In this document: piece by piece, positions 43,741 through 52,641 of the stretch
Layout of the letters: each line of letters opens with the position of its first letter
How positions within the stretch are numbered: the stretch's first letter is position 1
DNA from: Streptomyces sp. TN58
GTDB taxonomy: Bacteria; Actinomycetota; Actinomycetes; Streptomycetales; Streptomycetaceae
DNA: 64,000 nt
Assembly: GCF_001941845.1 (NCBI RefSeq)
Contig: NZ_CP018870.1
Coordinates: 4,594,001-4,658,000 of the forward strand
Direction: 5' to 3'
Translations under genes and position numbers: made by a program
Notes under the pieces: model-generated
Database searches by the model: none
What the model was told of the DNA's origin: nothing
Seen by the model: the letters and a program-made list of their open reading frames with translations, nothing else

Positions 43741-45321
43741 TCACCCGGTCCGGGAGCCGGTCCTGCGCACCGAACGTCCGGCCAGCACCTGGGTCCTGCG
43801 CCCGTCGCGCATCACGAAGCGGCCGCCGATCAGGACGTAGGGGATCCCGGTGGGCGGCGTGCGCGGCCGCTCGTACGTGGCGCCGGCGGCGACCGTGTCG
43901 GGATCGAAGAGGACGAGGTCCGCGCGGTGGCCCACCCGGATCAGGCCGCGGTCCGGCAGGCGCAGCCGGGTCGCGGGGCGGCCGGACAGGTGCGCGACGC
44001 ACTCCTCCAGCGACAGCAGCCCGAGCTCGCGGACGTAGTGCCCCAGGTAGTGGGGGAAGGTGCCGTACGCGCGCGGGTGCGGTTTCGCGCCCTGGAGGAT
44101 GCCGTCGGAGCCGCCGGTGTGGGCGCGGTGGCGCATGATCGCCCGGACGTTCTCCTCGTGGCCGACGTGCTGGAGGATCGTCGGCGCGAGCCGGTCGCCG
44201 ATCAGGAGCCGGCGGGCGGTGTCCCAGCCGTCCACGCGGGTGCCGACGTGGGCGGCGTACGCGGGGTCGGTGACGCCCGAGATCTCGATCGTCGACCAGT
44301 CGACGGGGACGCCGTGGCAGCCGTCGGCGCCCTCCTGCTCCAGGGCGTGGCGGATCCGCGCGGCCTGGTCGTCGTCGCGCAGCCGGGCGAGGACCGCCTC
44401 CGGGCCGCCGGCGTTCGCCCAACTGGGCAGCAGGGCCACGAGGGTGGTGCAGCCCGGGGTGTACGGGTAGCTGTCCAGGGTGATGTCGGCGCCGGCGTCC
44501 AGGGCCGTGTCGAGGAGGGCGAGGAGTTCGGGGGCGCGGTCCTCGTTCTCGCCGAAGTTCATGGTGGCGTGAGCGAGGTGCAGGGCGCAGCCGGCGTCCC
44601 GGGCCAGGTCCACCATCTCGGCGTAGGCGGTGAGGGCGCCCCGGCCGTAACTGCGGTGGTGGGGGCAGTAGTAGCCGCCGTGCCGGGCCACCACCCGGCA
44701 CAGTGCCGTCAGTTCGGACCGCGAGGCGTACATGCCGGGGGTGTAGGTGAGTCCGGAGGACATGCCGACGGCGCCCTGGGCGAGGCCGTCGGCGACGAGC
44801 CCGCGCATCCGGTCCAGTTCGGCCGCGGTCGCCGGGCGGTCGTCCCAGCCGACGACGTGGGCGCGGACGGTGCCCTGGGGAACGAGGTAGGCGGCGTTGA
44901 GGGCGACGCCCTCGCCGCCGAAGCCGCGGTCCAGCCGGTCGAGGTATTCGCCGACCGTGCGCCAGTCGAAGTGGATGTCGTCGCCGGGGCCGTTCCAGCC
45001 GGCGATGGCGGCCCGGACCGCGTCGAGCGTGCGGTCGTCGACGGGCGCGTACGACAGGCCGTCCTGGCCGAGGACTTCGAGGGTGACGCCCTGCGCGGCC
45101 TTCGCGCTGTGGTCCGGGTCGCGCAGCAGCGCCAGGTCGCTGTGGGCGTGCATGTCCACGAAGCCGGGAGCCAGGGCGAGACCGTGCGCGTCGACGGTCT
45201 CGCGGCCCCCGGACAGCCTGCCGACGGCGGCGATCCGGCCCTCGTGGACGCCGACGTCGGCAATGTACGAGGGGCCGCCCGTGCCGTCGACGACCCGGGC
45301 TCCCCGCAGGACCAGGTCCAC
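43741..45321 (-). CDS. N-acyl-D-amino-acid deacylase (D-aminoacylase)
   Basis: This 526-residue amidohydrolase removes the acyl group from N-acyl-D-amino acids. The N-terminal cap strand VDLVLRGARVVDGTGGPSYI leads to the metal motif GFVDMHAHSDLALL (about residues 49-62). QDGLSYAPV, SSGLTYTPGMYAS, LHLAHATMNFGEN and SDGILQGAKPHPRAYGTFPH are characteristic of this family. RVGHRADLVLFDPDTV closes the cap. GTG 45321 is 14 bases after the deaminase stop, so the two genes form an operon. The cell would take N-acylated D-amino acids and pass the free D-amino acid to the deaminase. Confidence 0.9.
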   Translation of the reverse strand: MDLVLRGARVVDGTGGPSYIADVGVHEGRIAAVGRLSGGRETVDAHGLALAPGFVDMHAHSDLALLRDPDHSAKAAQGVTLEVLGQDGLSYAPVDDRTLDAVRAAIAGWNGPGDDIHFDWRTVGEYLDRLDRGFGGEGVALNAAYLVPQGTVRAHVVGWDDRPATAAELDRMRGLVADGLAQGAVGMSSGLTYTPGMYASRSELTALCRVVARHGGYYCPHHRSYGRGALTAYAEMVDLARDAGCALHLAHATMNFGENEDRAPELLALLDTALDAGADITLDSYPYTPGCTTLVALLPSWANAGGPEAVLARLRDDDQAARIRHALEQEGADGCHGVPVDWSTIEISGVTDPAYAAHVGTRVDGWDTARRLLIGDRLAPTILQHVGHEENVRAIMRHRAHTGGSDGILQGAKPHPRAYGTFPHYLGHYVRELGLLSLEECVAHLSGRPATRLRLPDRGLIRVGHRADLVLFDPDTVAAGATYERPRTPPTGIPYVLIGGRFVMRDGRRTQVLAGRSVRRTGSRTG

Positions 45322-45335
45322 GGCCGCGTCCGCGT

Positions 45336-46628
45336 CTAGAAGAAGGTGCGGACGTAGTCGGTGACGGCGCCGTCGGCCTCCACGACCGGGATCAGCGGCC
45401 ACTTCTCGAAAATGGTGCAGGGGTGGGCCATCCCGAGGGAGACCCAGTCGCCGACCTCCAGTCCGGTGGCGTCGGCGTCCGTCTCGATCCAGGCGTGCTG
45501 GTCGGACAGCTTGGTCACCCGGATTCCGTGCGCGGCGCGCTCGACGCCGTCGCGGGCGCCGCGCACGGCCAGGACCTCGGGCAGGCCGAGGTCGTAGGCG
45601 ATGTCGCGCTTGCCGGCGTTGACGAAGGCCTGGCCGGGCGTGGGACGGGAGACGACCTGGGTCCACAGCCGGAAGGCGGGGAGCAGGCCGCCCTCCTCGG
45701 GGACGCGGTTGAAGGGGGTCAGGCCCGAGTACCAGCCGTGGTCGTGGGAGACGTACGCGCCGGAGCGCAGCAGCGGCAGTACGGGCAGCGACAGCTGCGG
45801 GATGTCGGTGAAGACCTCGGCGACGGCGTCGAACCATTCGCTGCCGCCGGCGCTGACGATGACCTCGTCCAGGCCGGTGCCGGTGAAGAGGCCCTGCTTG
45901 TCGAGATCGGCGGCGAGCGCGGTGAGGCGGCGCAGCCAGGCGCGGACGCTGTCGGCGTCGGCGCCGGGCATGGTGGCCTCGTAGCCCGCGACGCCAGCCA
46001 GGCGCAGTGAGGGGGACGCGGCGACGGCCTCGGCGACGGCCTGGCATTCGGCGTCGGTGCGCAGCCCGGTGCGTCCCTCGGCGCCGGCGCCGAGTTCGAG
46101 GACGACGTCGAGGGTGGCGCCGCGGCCCTGCAGGGCGGCGTCCATCAGTTCTACCCCGCGGACGGAGTCGACGTAGCAGACGAAGCGGAAGCCGGGGTCG
46201 GCGGCGAGTTCGTCGGCGACCCAGAGCAGGGCGGGAGCGTCGACCAGCTCGTTGGCCAGGAAGATCGTCTGGATGCCGAAGGCGCGGCAGACGCGGGCCT
46301 GGTGGGGCATGGCGACGGTGATGCCCCACGCGCCGTGGTCCAGCTGGCGGCGGAAGAGCTGCGGGGCCATGCAGGTCTTGCCGTGCGGGGCGAAGGCGAG
46401 GCCGTGGCGGGCGGCGTAGGTGCCGAGGGCGGTGAGGTTGTGCTCCAGCGCGTCCGCGTCGAGGGTCAGGACGGGGGTGGTGAAGCCGCCGGTGTGCAGG
46501 CCGCGGCGCTGGGCGGCGAGCTGTCCGACGGTGAGGCCGTCCGCCTGGGCGTCCGGGGGCAGGCCCTTGAACCGGTGGTCGACCGGCTCGGCGGCGAGGT
46601 CCTTGACGGGGTCGCTGGCGCTGGCCAT
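45336..46628 (-). CDS. PLP-dependent D-amino-acid deaminase (alanine-racemase-fold, D-serine dehydratase-like)
   Basis: This 430-residue protein belongs to the fold-type III PLP family that contains D-threonine aldolase and D-serine dehydratase. It has the TIM-barrel PLP motif FAPHGKTCMAPQLFRRQLD, with the cofactor lysine in HGKT. The C-terminal metal-site style residues are in GLEVGDWVSLGMAHPCTIFE (the H-x-C pair). The preferred start MASASDPVKDL at 46628 has GGGAGG upstream. It is the first gene of an operon with the deacylase and is divergent from the IclR gene. Whether it deaminates one or several D-amino acids is not visible. Confidence 0.88.
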   Translation of the reverse strand: MASASDPVKDLAAEPVDHRFKGLPPDAQADGLTVGQLAAQRRGLHTGGFTTPVLTLDADALEHNLTALGTYAARHGLAFAPHGKTCMAPQLFRRQLDHGAWGITVAMPHQARVCRAFGIQTIFLANELVDAPALLWVADELAADPGFRFVCYVDSVRGVELMDAALQGRGATLDVVLELGAGAEGRTGLRTDAECQAVAEAVAASPSLRLAGVAGYEATMPGADADSVRAWLRRLTALAADLDKQGLFTGTGLDEVIVSAGGSEWFDAVAEVFTDIPQLSLPVLPLLRSGAYVSHDHGWYSGLTPFNRVPEEGGLLPAFRLWTQVVSRPTPGQAFVNAGKRDIAYDLGLPEVLAVRGARDGVERAAHGIRVTKLSDQHAWIETDADATGLEVGDWVSLGMAHPCTIFEKWPLIPVVEADGAVTDYVRTFF

Positions 46629-46647
46629 GCGGATGCCTCCCGGGCGT

Positions 46648-46673
46648 GTTGCGTTGGCTGCAACGGTCGTTGC
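46648..46673. promoter_or_regulatory. Candidate IclR operator
   Basis: GTTGC at 46648-46652 and GCAAC at 46660-46664 form an inverted repeat (7-base spacer), and another GTTGC follows at 46669-46673. It lies 20-45 bp before the deaminase start in the divergent region shared with the IclR gene. Nested G/C-AAC repeats of this kind are typical of IclR sites. Confidence 0.5.
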
Positions 46674-46788
46674 GTATGCCACTGCATGCTGTCTAACATC
46701 CGCGGTGACGGTGGGTCAACGTCGCCCGCGCGGCGCCGCTGCCGACCGAGCCGGGCCGTGATGCCGTGACTGCGGGGAAGGGCAGGCG

Positions 46789-47541
46789 ATGAGCCAGTCG
46801 GTCGAAAGGGCGCTCGGCATCCTGCCGTTGCTCGCGAAGGGGCCCGCCGGGCTCGGCGACGTCGCCGACGAGCTGGGCGTGCACAAGAGCACCGCGCTGC
46901 GCCTGCTGCGCACCCTGAGCGAGCGCGGGTTCGTGTACCGCCGCCCCGACGGCCGCTACCGCCTCGGCGCGCAGCTCTTCGCGCTCGCCGCCGAGGCCCT
47001 GGAGAACCTCGACGTCCGCGAGGTCGCCCGCCCCCACCTGGCCGAACTGAACCGGGCCACCGGGCACACCGTGCACCTCGCGCTGCACCAGGACGACGAG
47101 GTCGTCTACGTCGACAAGGTCGACAGCCGCTACCCGGTGCGCATGTACTCCCGCATCGGCAGGCCCGTGCCCCTGACCGTCGCCGCCGTCGCCAAGCTGC
47201 TCCTCGCCGACCTCCCCGAGGGCGAGCGCCGGGCCCTCGCCCACCGCATCGAGTACCCCCGCTACACCGCCCGCTCCACCCCGGACGCGGAGGCCTTCCT
47301 GCGCGAGCTGGACCTCGTACGGGAGCAGGGCTGGGCCGCCGACCTCGGCGGCCACGAGGAGTCGATCAACTGCCTGGGCGCACCCGTGCGGGGGCCCGGC
47401 GGGCGGGTCGTCGCCGCGCTGTCGCTCTCCGCGCCCGGTGTGGTCGTCCCGGCGGAGGGGTTGCTCGAACTGCTGCCGCAGGTGCTGCGGACCGCCGATG
47501 CCATCAGCCAGGACTGTTCAGGAGTACAGGAGACAGAGTGA
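46789..47541 (+). CDS. IclR-family transcriptional regulator
   Basis: This 250-residue regulator has an N-terminal winged helix-turn-helix (VERALGILPLLAKGPAGLGD through ADELGVHKSTALRLLRTLSE). An IclR effector domain follows from about residue 75 (VREVARPHLAELNRATGHTV, VYVDKVDSRYPVRMYSRIGR and LPLTVAAVAKLLLA-like sequence). It probably controls the divergent deaminase-deacylase operon and its own operon with the RidA gene, which it overlaps by four bases. The effector may be a D-amino acid or a 2-oxoacid; that is inference. Confidence 0.93.
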   Translation: MSQSVERALGILPLLAKGPAGLGDVADELGVHKSTALRLLRTLSERGFVYRRPDGRYRLGAQLFALAAEALENLDVREVARPHLAELNRATGHTVHLALHQDDEVVYVDKVDSRYPVRMYSRIGRPVPLTVAAVAKLLLADLPEGERRALAHRIEYPRYTARSTPDAEAFLRELDLVREQGWAADLGGHEESINCLGAPVRGPGGRVVAALSLSAPGVVVPAEGLLELLPQVLRTADAISQDCSGVQETE

Positions 47542-47948
47542 GCGAGAAGACCGCCGTCACCCCCGCCACCCACACCGTCCCGCCCGCGAAGTTCTCGCAC
47601 GGGGTGCGCAAGGGGAACATCCTGCAGGTGGCCGGGCAGGTCGGGTTCCTGCCGCACGTGGAGGGCCGGCCGCCGACGCCGGCCGGGCCGACGCTGCGCG
47701 AGCAGACCCTCCAGACGCTGGAGAACGTCCGCTCCGTGCTGGAGGCGGGCGGTGCGGGCTGGGACGACGTGATGATGATCCGCGTCTACCTCACCGACAC
47801 GGCGCACTTCGCCGAGATGAACGAGGTCTACGACGCCTACTTCGAGGAGCAGGGGCTGAAGGAGGCCCCGGCCGCCCGCACCACCGTGTACGTGGGCCTG
47901 CCGGCCGGGCTGCTCGTCGAGATCGACGCCCTGGCCGTCCTGGGCTGA
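47538..47948 (+). CDS. ridA: RidA family enamine/imine deaminase
   Basis: This 136-residue trimeric protein hydrolyses reactive enamine and imine intermediates released by PLP enzymes. It carries the Arg and Glu pocket motif AARTTVYVGLPAGLLVEIDA and GNILQVAGQVGFLP near the N-terminus. It overlaps the IclR gene by GTGA. Its place next to a PLP deaminase that would release 2-aminoacrylate-type intermediates explains its presence. A hairpin follows. Confidence 0.92.
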   Translation: MSEKTAVTPATHTVPPAKFSHGVRKGNILQVAGQVGFLPHVEGRPPTPAGPTLREQTLQTLENVRSVLEAGGAGWDDVMMIRVYLTDTAHFAEMNEVYDAYFEEQGLKEAPAARTTVYVGLPAGLLVEIDALAVLG

Positions 47949-47964
47949 GCCCGGACGGTCGGGC

Positions 47965-47995
47965 AGGGCGCCCCTGCCGCGGGGAGGGGCGCCCT
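47965..47995. terminator. Bidirectional hairpin after the RidA gene
   Basis: AGGGCGCCCCT at 47965-47975 pairs perfectly with 47985-47995 around a 9-base loop, between the convergent RidA and carboxypeptidase genes. Confidence 0.75.
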
Positions 47996-48038
47996 CCTCG
48001 CGGCGGGGCGCCCCCGGTTCAGGTGCCCGCCCCGGCCG

Positions 48039-49370
48039 CTACGAGCAGTACTGGGCTTCCTTGCCGATCGAGCGGTACATGCAGTCGGCGTTCTCCAGGA
48101 GCTGGAGTACGGCGTCCTTGTTGCGGGCGGTCTCGCGGTCGATCACCTCGTCCGGCGGGTAGAAGCCGCCACCGCCGCTCCGCGGGTACATCTCGAAGGT
48201 GTAGGAGAAGATCCTCTGGTTGCCCCACAGCCAGTCGTCGATCGTCCCGTCGGTGATGTAGAGGTCGCTCGCCTGCTCCGGGGTGTAGCCGTTGCTGGCC
48301 GCCATGCTCGTGCCGATCTTCTTGTAGACGGCGAGGTCGTCGGCGGTCAGGCCCGGGGCGGTGTCGTTGTAGGTGTAGCCGAAGGGCCACAGGACGAGCT
48401 CGCTGTAGGTGTGGAAGTCGATCGCGGCCTTGATCTGCTGCTTGCCGCCGACGACGCGGCTGCGGACGAAGTCCGACACGACCTTGACCTCGGGTGCGGA
48501 CTCGGCGGCCGCGCCGCGGTAGGTCTCGGAGCCCTTGCTGCCGCTGGAGCCGCCGCAGCAGCCCCACTTGTAGTTCCAGTTCCGGTTCTCGTCGGTGCCG
48601 ACGTAGGAGGAGCCGGAGTTCGGCTGCCGGTTCTTGCGCCAGGAGCGGTAGGAGCCGGTGGCGATGTCGTACTCGCCGCCGTCCGGGTTGAGGTCCGGGA
48701 CGATCCAGATTTCGCGGCCGTTGACGGCGTTCGTGACGCGTGAGTCGGTGCCGTACTTGGAGGTGAACTCCTTGAGCAGGTACAGCGCCATCTCGACGGT
48801 CAGGTGCTCGCGGGCGTGCTGGTGCGCGGTGAAGAGCACCTCGGGCTCGGACTCGTCCGTCGCGACGTTGTCGCTGATCTTGATGGCGAGCATGTCCCGG
48901 CCCTGGTAGGACTTGCCGATCACCCGCTTGGAGGCGATCGCCGGGTACTGCGCGACGAGCTGGTTGATCTCGGCGGTCGCCTCGGCGTAGTTGTGGTACC
49001 TGGAGTCCGCCGAGGGGAAGTCCATCGGGTTCGCGGCGATGCCGGGCATCGAGCGGTCCGGGGGGCCGGGCAGGGCCGTCAGCTTGTAGCCGAGCTCCCT
49101 CAGCTTCCTGGCCTGCGTGGTGTCGGCGCTGACCACCACGGTGTGGTCGTCGACCTCGTCGATCGAGACGCCCGTGCCGAGCAGGGCGGTGCGGTCGGCG
49201 ACGGTGGAGGGGCCGTGGATCCGGTACTGGACGACGGCCTCGTCCTGGGTGGCGGTGGACGGGCTGGGTGGTGGCGCTGCCGTCGCGCTCATGCCGTAGG
49301 CGGGTGCGCCCAGTGCGAGCGCCAGCAGGGCCGCCGTCAGGGCGGCCCTCCGGCGGGTATGGAGCCGCAT
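48039..49370 (-). CDS. Secreted M14 zinc carboxypeptidase
   Basis: This 443-residue exported protease has a signal peptide (about 1-32) and a propeptide of about 80 residues. The M14 domain starts near 120. Zinc ligands are His 185 and Glu 188 in AHQHAREH and His 320 in [11 protein letters not shown]; the catalytic Glu is 393 in [25 protein letters not shown] sequence and NRNWNYKWG are the substrate-binding blocks. Extra Cys residues (GCCGGSS) may form disulphides. It would remove C-terminal residues from peptides made by secreted endoproteases. The start ATG 49370 is preceded by GGAGA. Confidence 0.92.
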   Translation of the reverse strand: MRLHTRRRAALTAALLALALGAPAYGMSATAAPPPSPSTATQDEAVVQYRIHGPSTVADRTALLGTGVSIDEVDDHTVVVSADTTQARKLRELGYKLTALPGPPDRSMPGIAANPMDFPSADSRYHNYAEATAEINQLVAQYPAIASKRVIGKSYQGRDMLAIKISDNVATDESEPEVLFTAHQHAREHLTVEMALYLLKEFTSKYGTDSRVTNAVNGREIWIVPDLNPDGGEYDIATGSYRSWRKNRQPNSGSSYVGTDENRNWNYKWGCCGGSSGSKGSETYRGAAAESAPEVKVVSDFVRSRVVGGKQQIKAAIDFHTYSELVLWPFGYTYNDTAPGLTADDLAVYKKIGTSMAASNGYTPEQASDLYITDGTIDDWLWGNQRIFSYTFEMYPRSGGGGFYPPDEVIDRETARNKDAVLQLLENADCMYRSIGKEAQYCS

Positions 49371-49497
49371 GCGTTCTCCTGGGTGGGGAGTGTGGGGGTA
49401 GCCGTGCGGACGCGCTCAGCGTCCTCTCGTGGCATGTCCCGGTCAAGGACCTCGGGCGTAGGCCGAACCGATCCGGCCACCCCCACACGTCTACCGC

Positions 49498-51189
49498 CTA
49501 CGGGAGCCCGTGGACCTTGGGACCCACCGAGTTCGACCAAGCACTACCCGCCTTGGCGTCCCAGTTGGTCGACCAGGTCATCGCGCCGCGCAGCCCGGGG
49601 TAGGTCTTCGACGGCTTGAAGGATCCGCAGTTCGTGCCGCGGGTCAGGCAGTCCAGGGCGTTGTTGACGACGGTCGGGGAGACGTAGCCGCTGCCCGCAC
49701 CGCTGGGGGAGGCCGGGACGCCGATGCCGACCTGGGACGGGTCGAGGCCGCCCTCCAGCTGGATGCAGGCCAGCGCGGTGAGGAAGTCCACCGATCCCTG
49801 GGAGTACACCTTGCCGTCGCAGCCGTTCATCGAGCCGCTGTTGTAGTACTGCATGTTGACGACGGTGAGGATGTCCTTGATGTTGAGCGCCGTCTTGAAG
49901 TAGCCGCCCTGCGTGGACTGCATGTCGATGGTCTGCGGGGCCATGGTGATGACGAGCGAGGGGCCCGCCTTCGCGGACAGGGCACGCAGCGCCTGCGTCA
50001 TGTAGGTGGGGTTGAGGCCGTTCTCCAGGTCGATGTCGATGCCCGTGAAGCCGTACTCCTGCATCAGGGCGTACGCGGAGTTCGCGAGGTTGGTCGCGGA
50101 GGCCGAGTCGTTGACCGTGATCGTCCCCTTCTCTCCGCCGACGGAGAGGATGACCGACTTCCCGGCCGCCTTCTTCGCGGCGATGTCGGCCTTGAACTGG
50201 GCGACCGTGTAGCCGCCGAGGCCGGCCGAGTCCAGGTTGAAGGTGATGGCGCCGGGCGTGGCGGTGGCGTCGGCGAAGGAGACGGCGATGATGTCGTACT
50301 GCGCGGAGACGTCCGAGATCCGCTGCACCGTCGCGCCGTTGTCGAAGTTCTGCCAGTAGCCGGTCAGGGCGTGCCTGGGGACGGCCGGGTTGCCCGGGTT
50401 CCCGCCGCCGGTCGTGGTCCCGGTCACCGGCGCGGACTTCGGGCCCTCGCCCGCGGAGCTGTACGCGCTCACCTGGAAGGAGTACGAGGTGGCGGGCGCG
50501 AGGCCGGTGACGGCGGTGGAGGTACCGGTCAGGGTCTGCACGCGGGCGCCGTCCTGGTAGACGTGGTACCCGGCCGCGCCGCTGACGGCGTTCCACGAAA
50601 GGGTGAGGCCGTTCGCGCTCTGGCCGGAAACGGCGGCCCCGGCCGGCGCTCCCGGGACGCCCGGCCCGGGGTCGGTGCCCCCGCCGCCGTCCGGGCCGAA
50701 GACGCTGAACTCGTCCACGGTGTAGGCCGGCTGGCCGTACCAGCCGTGCGTGTAGACGGTGACCTCGGTGGTGGAGGGGCCGGTGGTGAAGGTGGTGGAC
50801 AGCTTCTGCCAACCGCCGCCCGACCCGGGGGTCCAGGTGGAGACGTCCTGGGTGCCCGTCCCGGTCGCGCCGAGGTAGACGTAGCTGCCCTGCACCTGCG
50901 TGCTCAGCGTGTACGTCGAGCTCGGCTTGACCCGGACGGTCTGGCTGCAGCGGGCGTTGTCCGAGCCGGCCGGGGTGGCCCTCAGAGCACCGGCGCCGGC
51001 GTACACGGGCGAGGAGACGGCGGCGCCGCTCCCGCCGGAACAGGACCAGTTCGCCAGGCCCGACTCGAAGCCGCCGTTGCGGGCGACGTTGACGTCGGCG
51101 GCCTGTGCGGTACCGGTGGCGAGGGCCGTCAGCGCCCCGGCGGCGACGGCGGCGGCGAGCGGCAGGGAGAGGGAGCGTATGCGGTTCAC
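49498..51189 (-). CDS. Secreted GH18 chitinase with carbohydrate-binding and FnIII domains
   Basis: This 563-residue exported enzyme hydrolyses chitin. It has a signal peptide (1-31), an N-terminal beta-sandwich carbohydrate-binding module (about 32-165; NGGFESGLANWSCSGGSGA), a Gly/Pro linker, one fibronectin type III domain (about 178-260) and a GH18 barrel from about 272. The catalytic strand reads FTGIDIDLENG with Glu 389; the first Asp of the DxxDxDxE motif is Thr here, but the two residues nearest the acid are intact. AMTWSTNWDAKAG is the conserved C-terminal Trp strand. A DasR-type site lies in its promoter, linking it to N-acetylglucosamine sensing. Confidence 0.93.
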   Translation of the reverse strand: MNRIRSLSLPLAAAVAAGALTALATGTAQAADVNVARNGGFESGLANWSCSGGSGAAVSSPVYAGAGALRATPAGSDNARCSQTVRVKPSSTYTLSTQVQGSYVYLGATGTGTQDVSTWTPGSGGGWQKLSTTFTTGPSTTEVTVYTHGWYGQPAYTVDEFSVFGPDGGGGTDPGPGVPGAPAGAAVSGQSANGLTLSWNAVSGAAGYHVYQDGARVQTLTGTSTAVTGLAPATSYSFQVSAYSSAGEGPKSAPVTGTTTGGGNPGNPAVPRHALTGYWQNFDNGATVQRISDVSAQYDIIAVSFADATATPGAITFNLDSAGLGGYTVAQFKADIAAKKAAGKSVILSVGGEKGTITVNDSASATNLANSAYALMQEYGFTGIDIDLENGLNPTYMTQALRALSAKAGPSLVITMAPQTIDMQSTQGGYFKTALNIKDILTVVNMQYYNSGSMNGCDGKVYSQGSVDFLTALACIQLEGGLDPSQVGIGVPASPSGAGSGYVSPTVVNNALDCLTRGTNCGSFKPSKTYPGLRGAMTWSTNWDAKAGSAWSNSVGPKVHGLP

Positions 51190-51577
51190 GTGGGCTCCGT
51201 GGGGGAGGGGAAAGGGTGAGGGGACAGCCGGGTCGTACGGGGTGGGGTCGACTCACGGCATGCGCTGCCAAGTTGGTCCAGACCAATCTCCGTGTCAAGG
51301 GTCTTCGCGAAGTGGCTTGAAATGGCTCAATGCGCGTTCCCTGTTGTCCGGGTTTCCCGTCACCTGTGACCGCTGCCTTACACACGGGAATCACCAAGCC
51401 CCTGACCTGCCAGGGGTCACGCGGTTATGGTGCTGGGGCAAGGGGGGACGGGTGACGCGCCGTCAGCGGCCGCGCAGTGGTGCGCGCACGCGAAACGGCT
51501 GCGACGCGTCCCCGTCGAGCGCGCGAGAGTCCGGGCGTACGGGGAGAACGTGGACGTGGGGGAACGGGGGGATTCGC
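51190..51577. other. Divergent promoter region of the chitinase and the Tad locus
   Basis: This 388-bp gap holds the DasR-like site at 51273-51286, a -35-like TTGACA on the minus strand (51293-51298), GTCACCTGTGAC at 51359-51370 and the inverted repeat CCCCTG-ACCTGC-CAGGGG at 51399-51416. The last two lie on the side of the plus-strand Tad locus and may be its control sites. No gene is seen. Confidence 0.5.
51273..51286 (-). promoter_or_regulatory. DasR-responsive element (dre) of the chitinase gene
   Basis: TTGGTCCAGACCAA is an almost perfect palindrome. It differs by one central base from the DasR core TGGTCTAGACCA known from chitinase and GlcNAc genes of streptomycetes. It lies 84-97 bp before the chitinase start and 7-20 bp downstream of a TTGACA -35 box on that strand, so bound DasR would block polymerase. 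Confidence 0.7.
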
Positions 51578-52591
51578 GTGCCGACCGCAATCGCTGTCAC
51601 CAGCGCCGACCTGGTGCTGCCGGCCCCTGACCGGCACACGCCCGGGGCTGCCCTGCTGCACCCGCCCGAACAGCACGACCTGGAGGCCGCGCTCACCGCG
51701 ACCGGTGCCCTGCTGGAGCGGCACGGCCACCTCGTCGCCCTCGTACCGCCCTGGCTGCCCCGGACCACCGTCCAGCGGCTGCACACCGTCCGGGCCATCC
51801 TGGAAACCGACCGGATCGCGCTCCTCGACATCGATCTCCCGCCGCTGGGCACGGCCCTGCTGGCCCGTCAGCTGCGCCAGCTCAGCGTCTGCGACTTCAG
51901 CCCCGGAGTCATCGCCTCCGCGGCCCGGCTGCTGTCCCACTACATCTACGCGGGCGCCCTGCTCGGCTCGGTCGCCAAACTCGACCGGGTCCGCGTACCC
52001 GTCGGCCTCGGGGCGCACGCCCGGTCCTGGTCGCCGAGCGCTCAGTTCGCCGTACTCGCCCATCCGACACCGCACCTGGCCAGGCTGGGATCCGCCGGCG
52101 GGGGCGGGCGCGGCGGACGGGGCGGGCGCGGCGGTGCGCACGGCGGGGGCCGTGGAGGCCGCGGCGGCACCCCGCAGGGCGGTGCACCGGCTGGCGCAGC
52201 GGGCGGCGCACCGGACGCGGCAGCGGACCTGCCCGCCGGACCCGGCTTCGCCACGCACCTCACCTTCGCGCGCGGCCAGCTCGCCTCCGACTGGGTCGCC
52301 GCCGAACTCGCCACCGCCTGGCAGGTGCAGGGCGTCCTGGAGAACCCGCTGCCGGCCGCCTCACCCGCCTGGTGGGGCACCCCCAAGCTCGTCGAGTTCG
52401 CCGCCGGCATCCCCGACCTGTCCGTGCTCTACCAACTGGTCGCCTCGGTACGCCGCGAGCAGTGCCGCTGGTGCGGCCTCGAACTCATCGGCGACCGCTG
52501 CGGCTTCTGCGCCGCCCCGCTCACCGCCCCGCCCGCCACCCCACCACCGTCATCGGCGGTGCCGGCGGGCACCGGCCTCTCCAGACCCTGA
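51578..52591 (+). CDS. Tad-locus protein with Gly-rich loop and C-terminal zinc ribbon
   Basis: This 337-residue cytosolic protein is the first gene of the Tad locus. Residues about 1-165 look like a compact alpha/beta domain (PEQHDLEAALTATGALLERH, IALLDIDLPPLGTALLARQL). A very Gly/Arg-rich loop follows (GRGGRGGRGGAHGGGRGGRG, about 168-195), then a helical part. The C-terminal zinc ribbon REQCRWCGLELIGDRCGFC has two CxxC knuckles. GTG 51578 is chosen because GGGGG at 51566-51571 is in place. The function is unknown; zinc ribbons often mediate protein or nucleic-acid contacts. Confidence 0.72.
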   Translation: MPTAIAVTSADLVLPAPDRHTPGAALLHPPEQHDLEAALTATGALLERHGHLVALVPPWLPRTTVQRLHTVRAILETDRIALLDIDLPPLGTALLARQLRQLSVCDFSPGVIASAARLLSHYIYAGALLGSVAKLDRVRVPVGLGAHARSWSPSAQFAVLAHPTPHLARLGSAGGGGRGGRGGRGGAHGGGRGGRGGTPQGGAPAGAAGGAPDAAADLPAGPGFATHLTFARGQLASDWVAAELATAWQVQGVLENPLPAASPAWWGTPKLVEFAAGIPDLSVLYQLVASVRREQCRWCGLELIGDRCGFCAAPLTAPPATPPPSSAVPAGTGLSRP

Positions 52592-52641
52592 CCGACGACC
52601 GAACGTACGAGTGAAGAAAGAACGGCGAGGTAGTACGGCCT

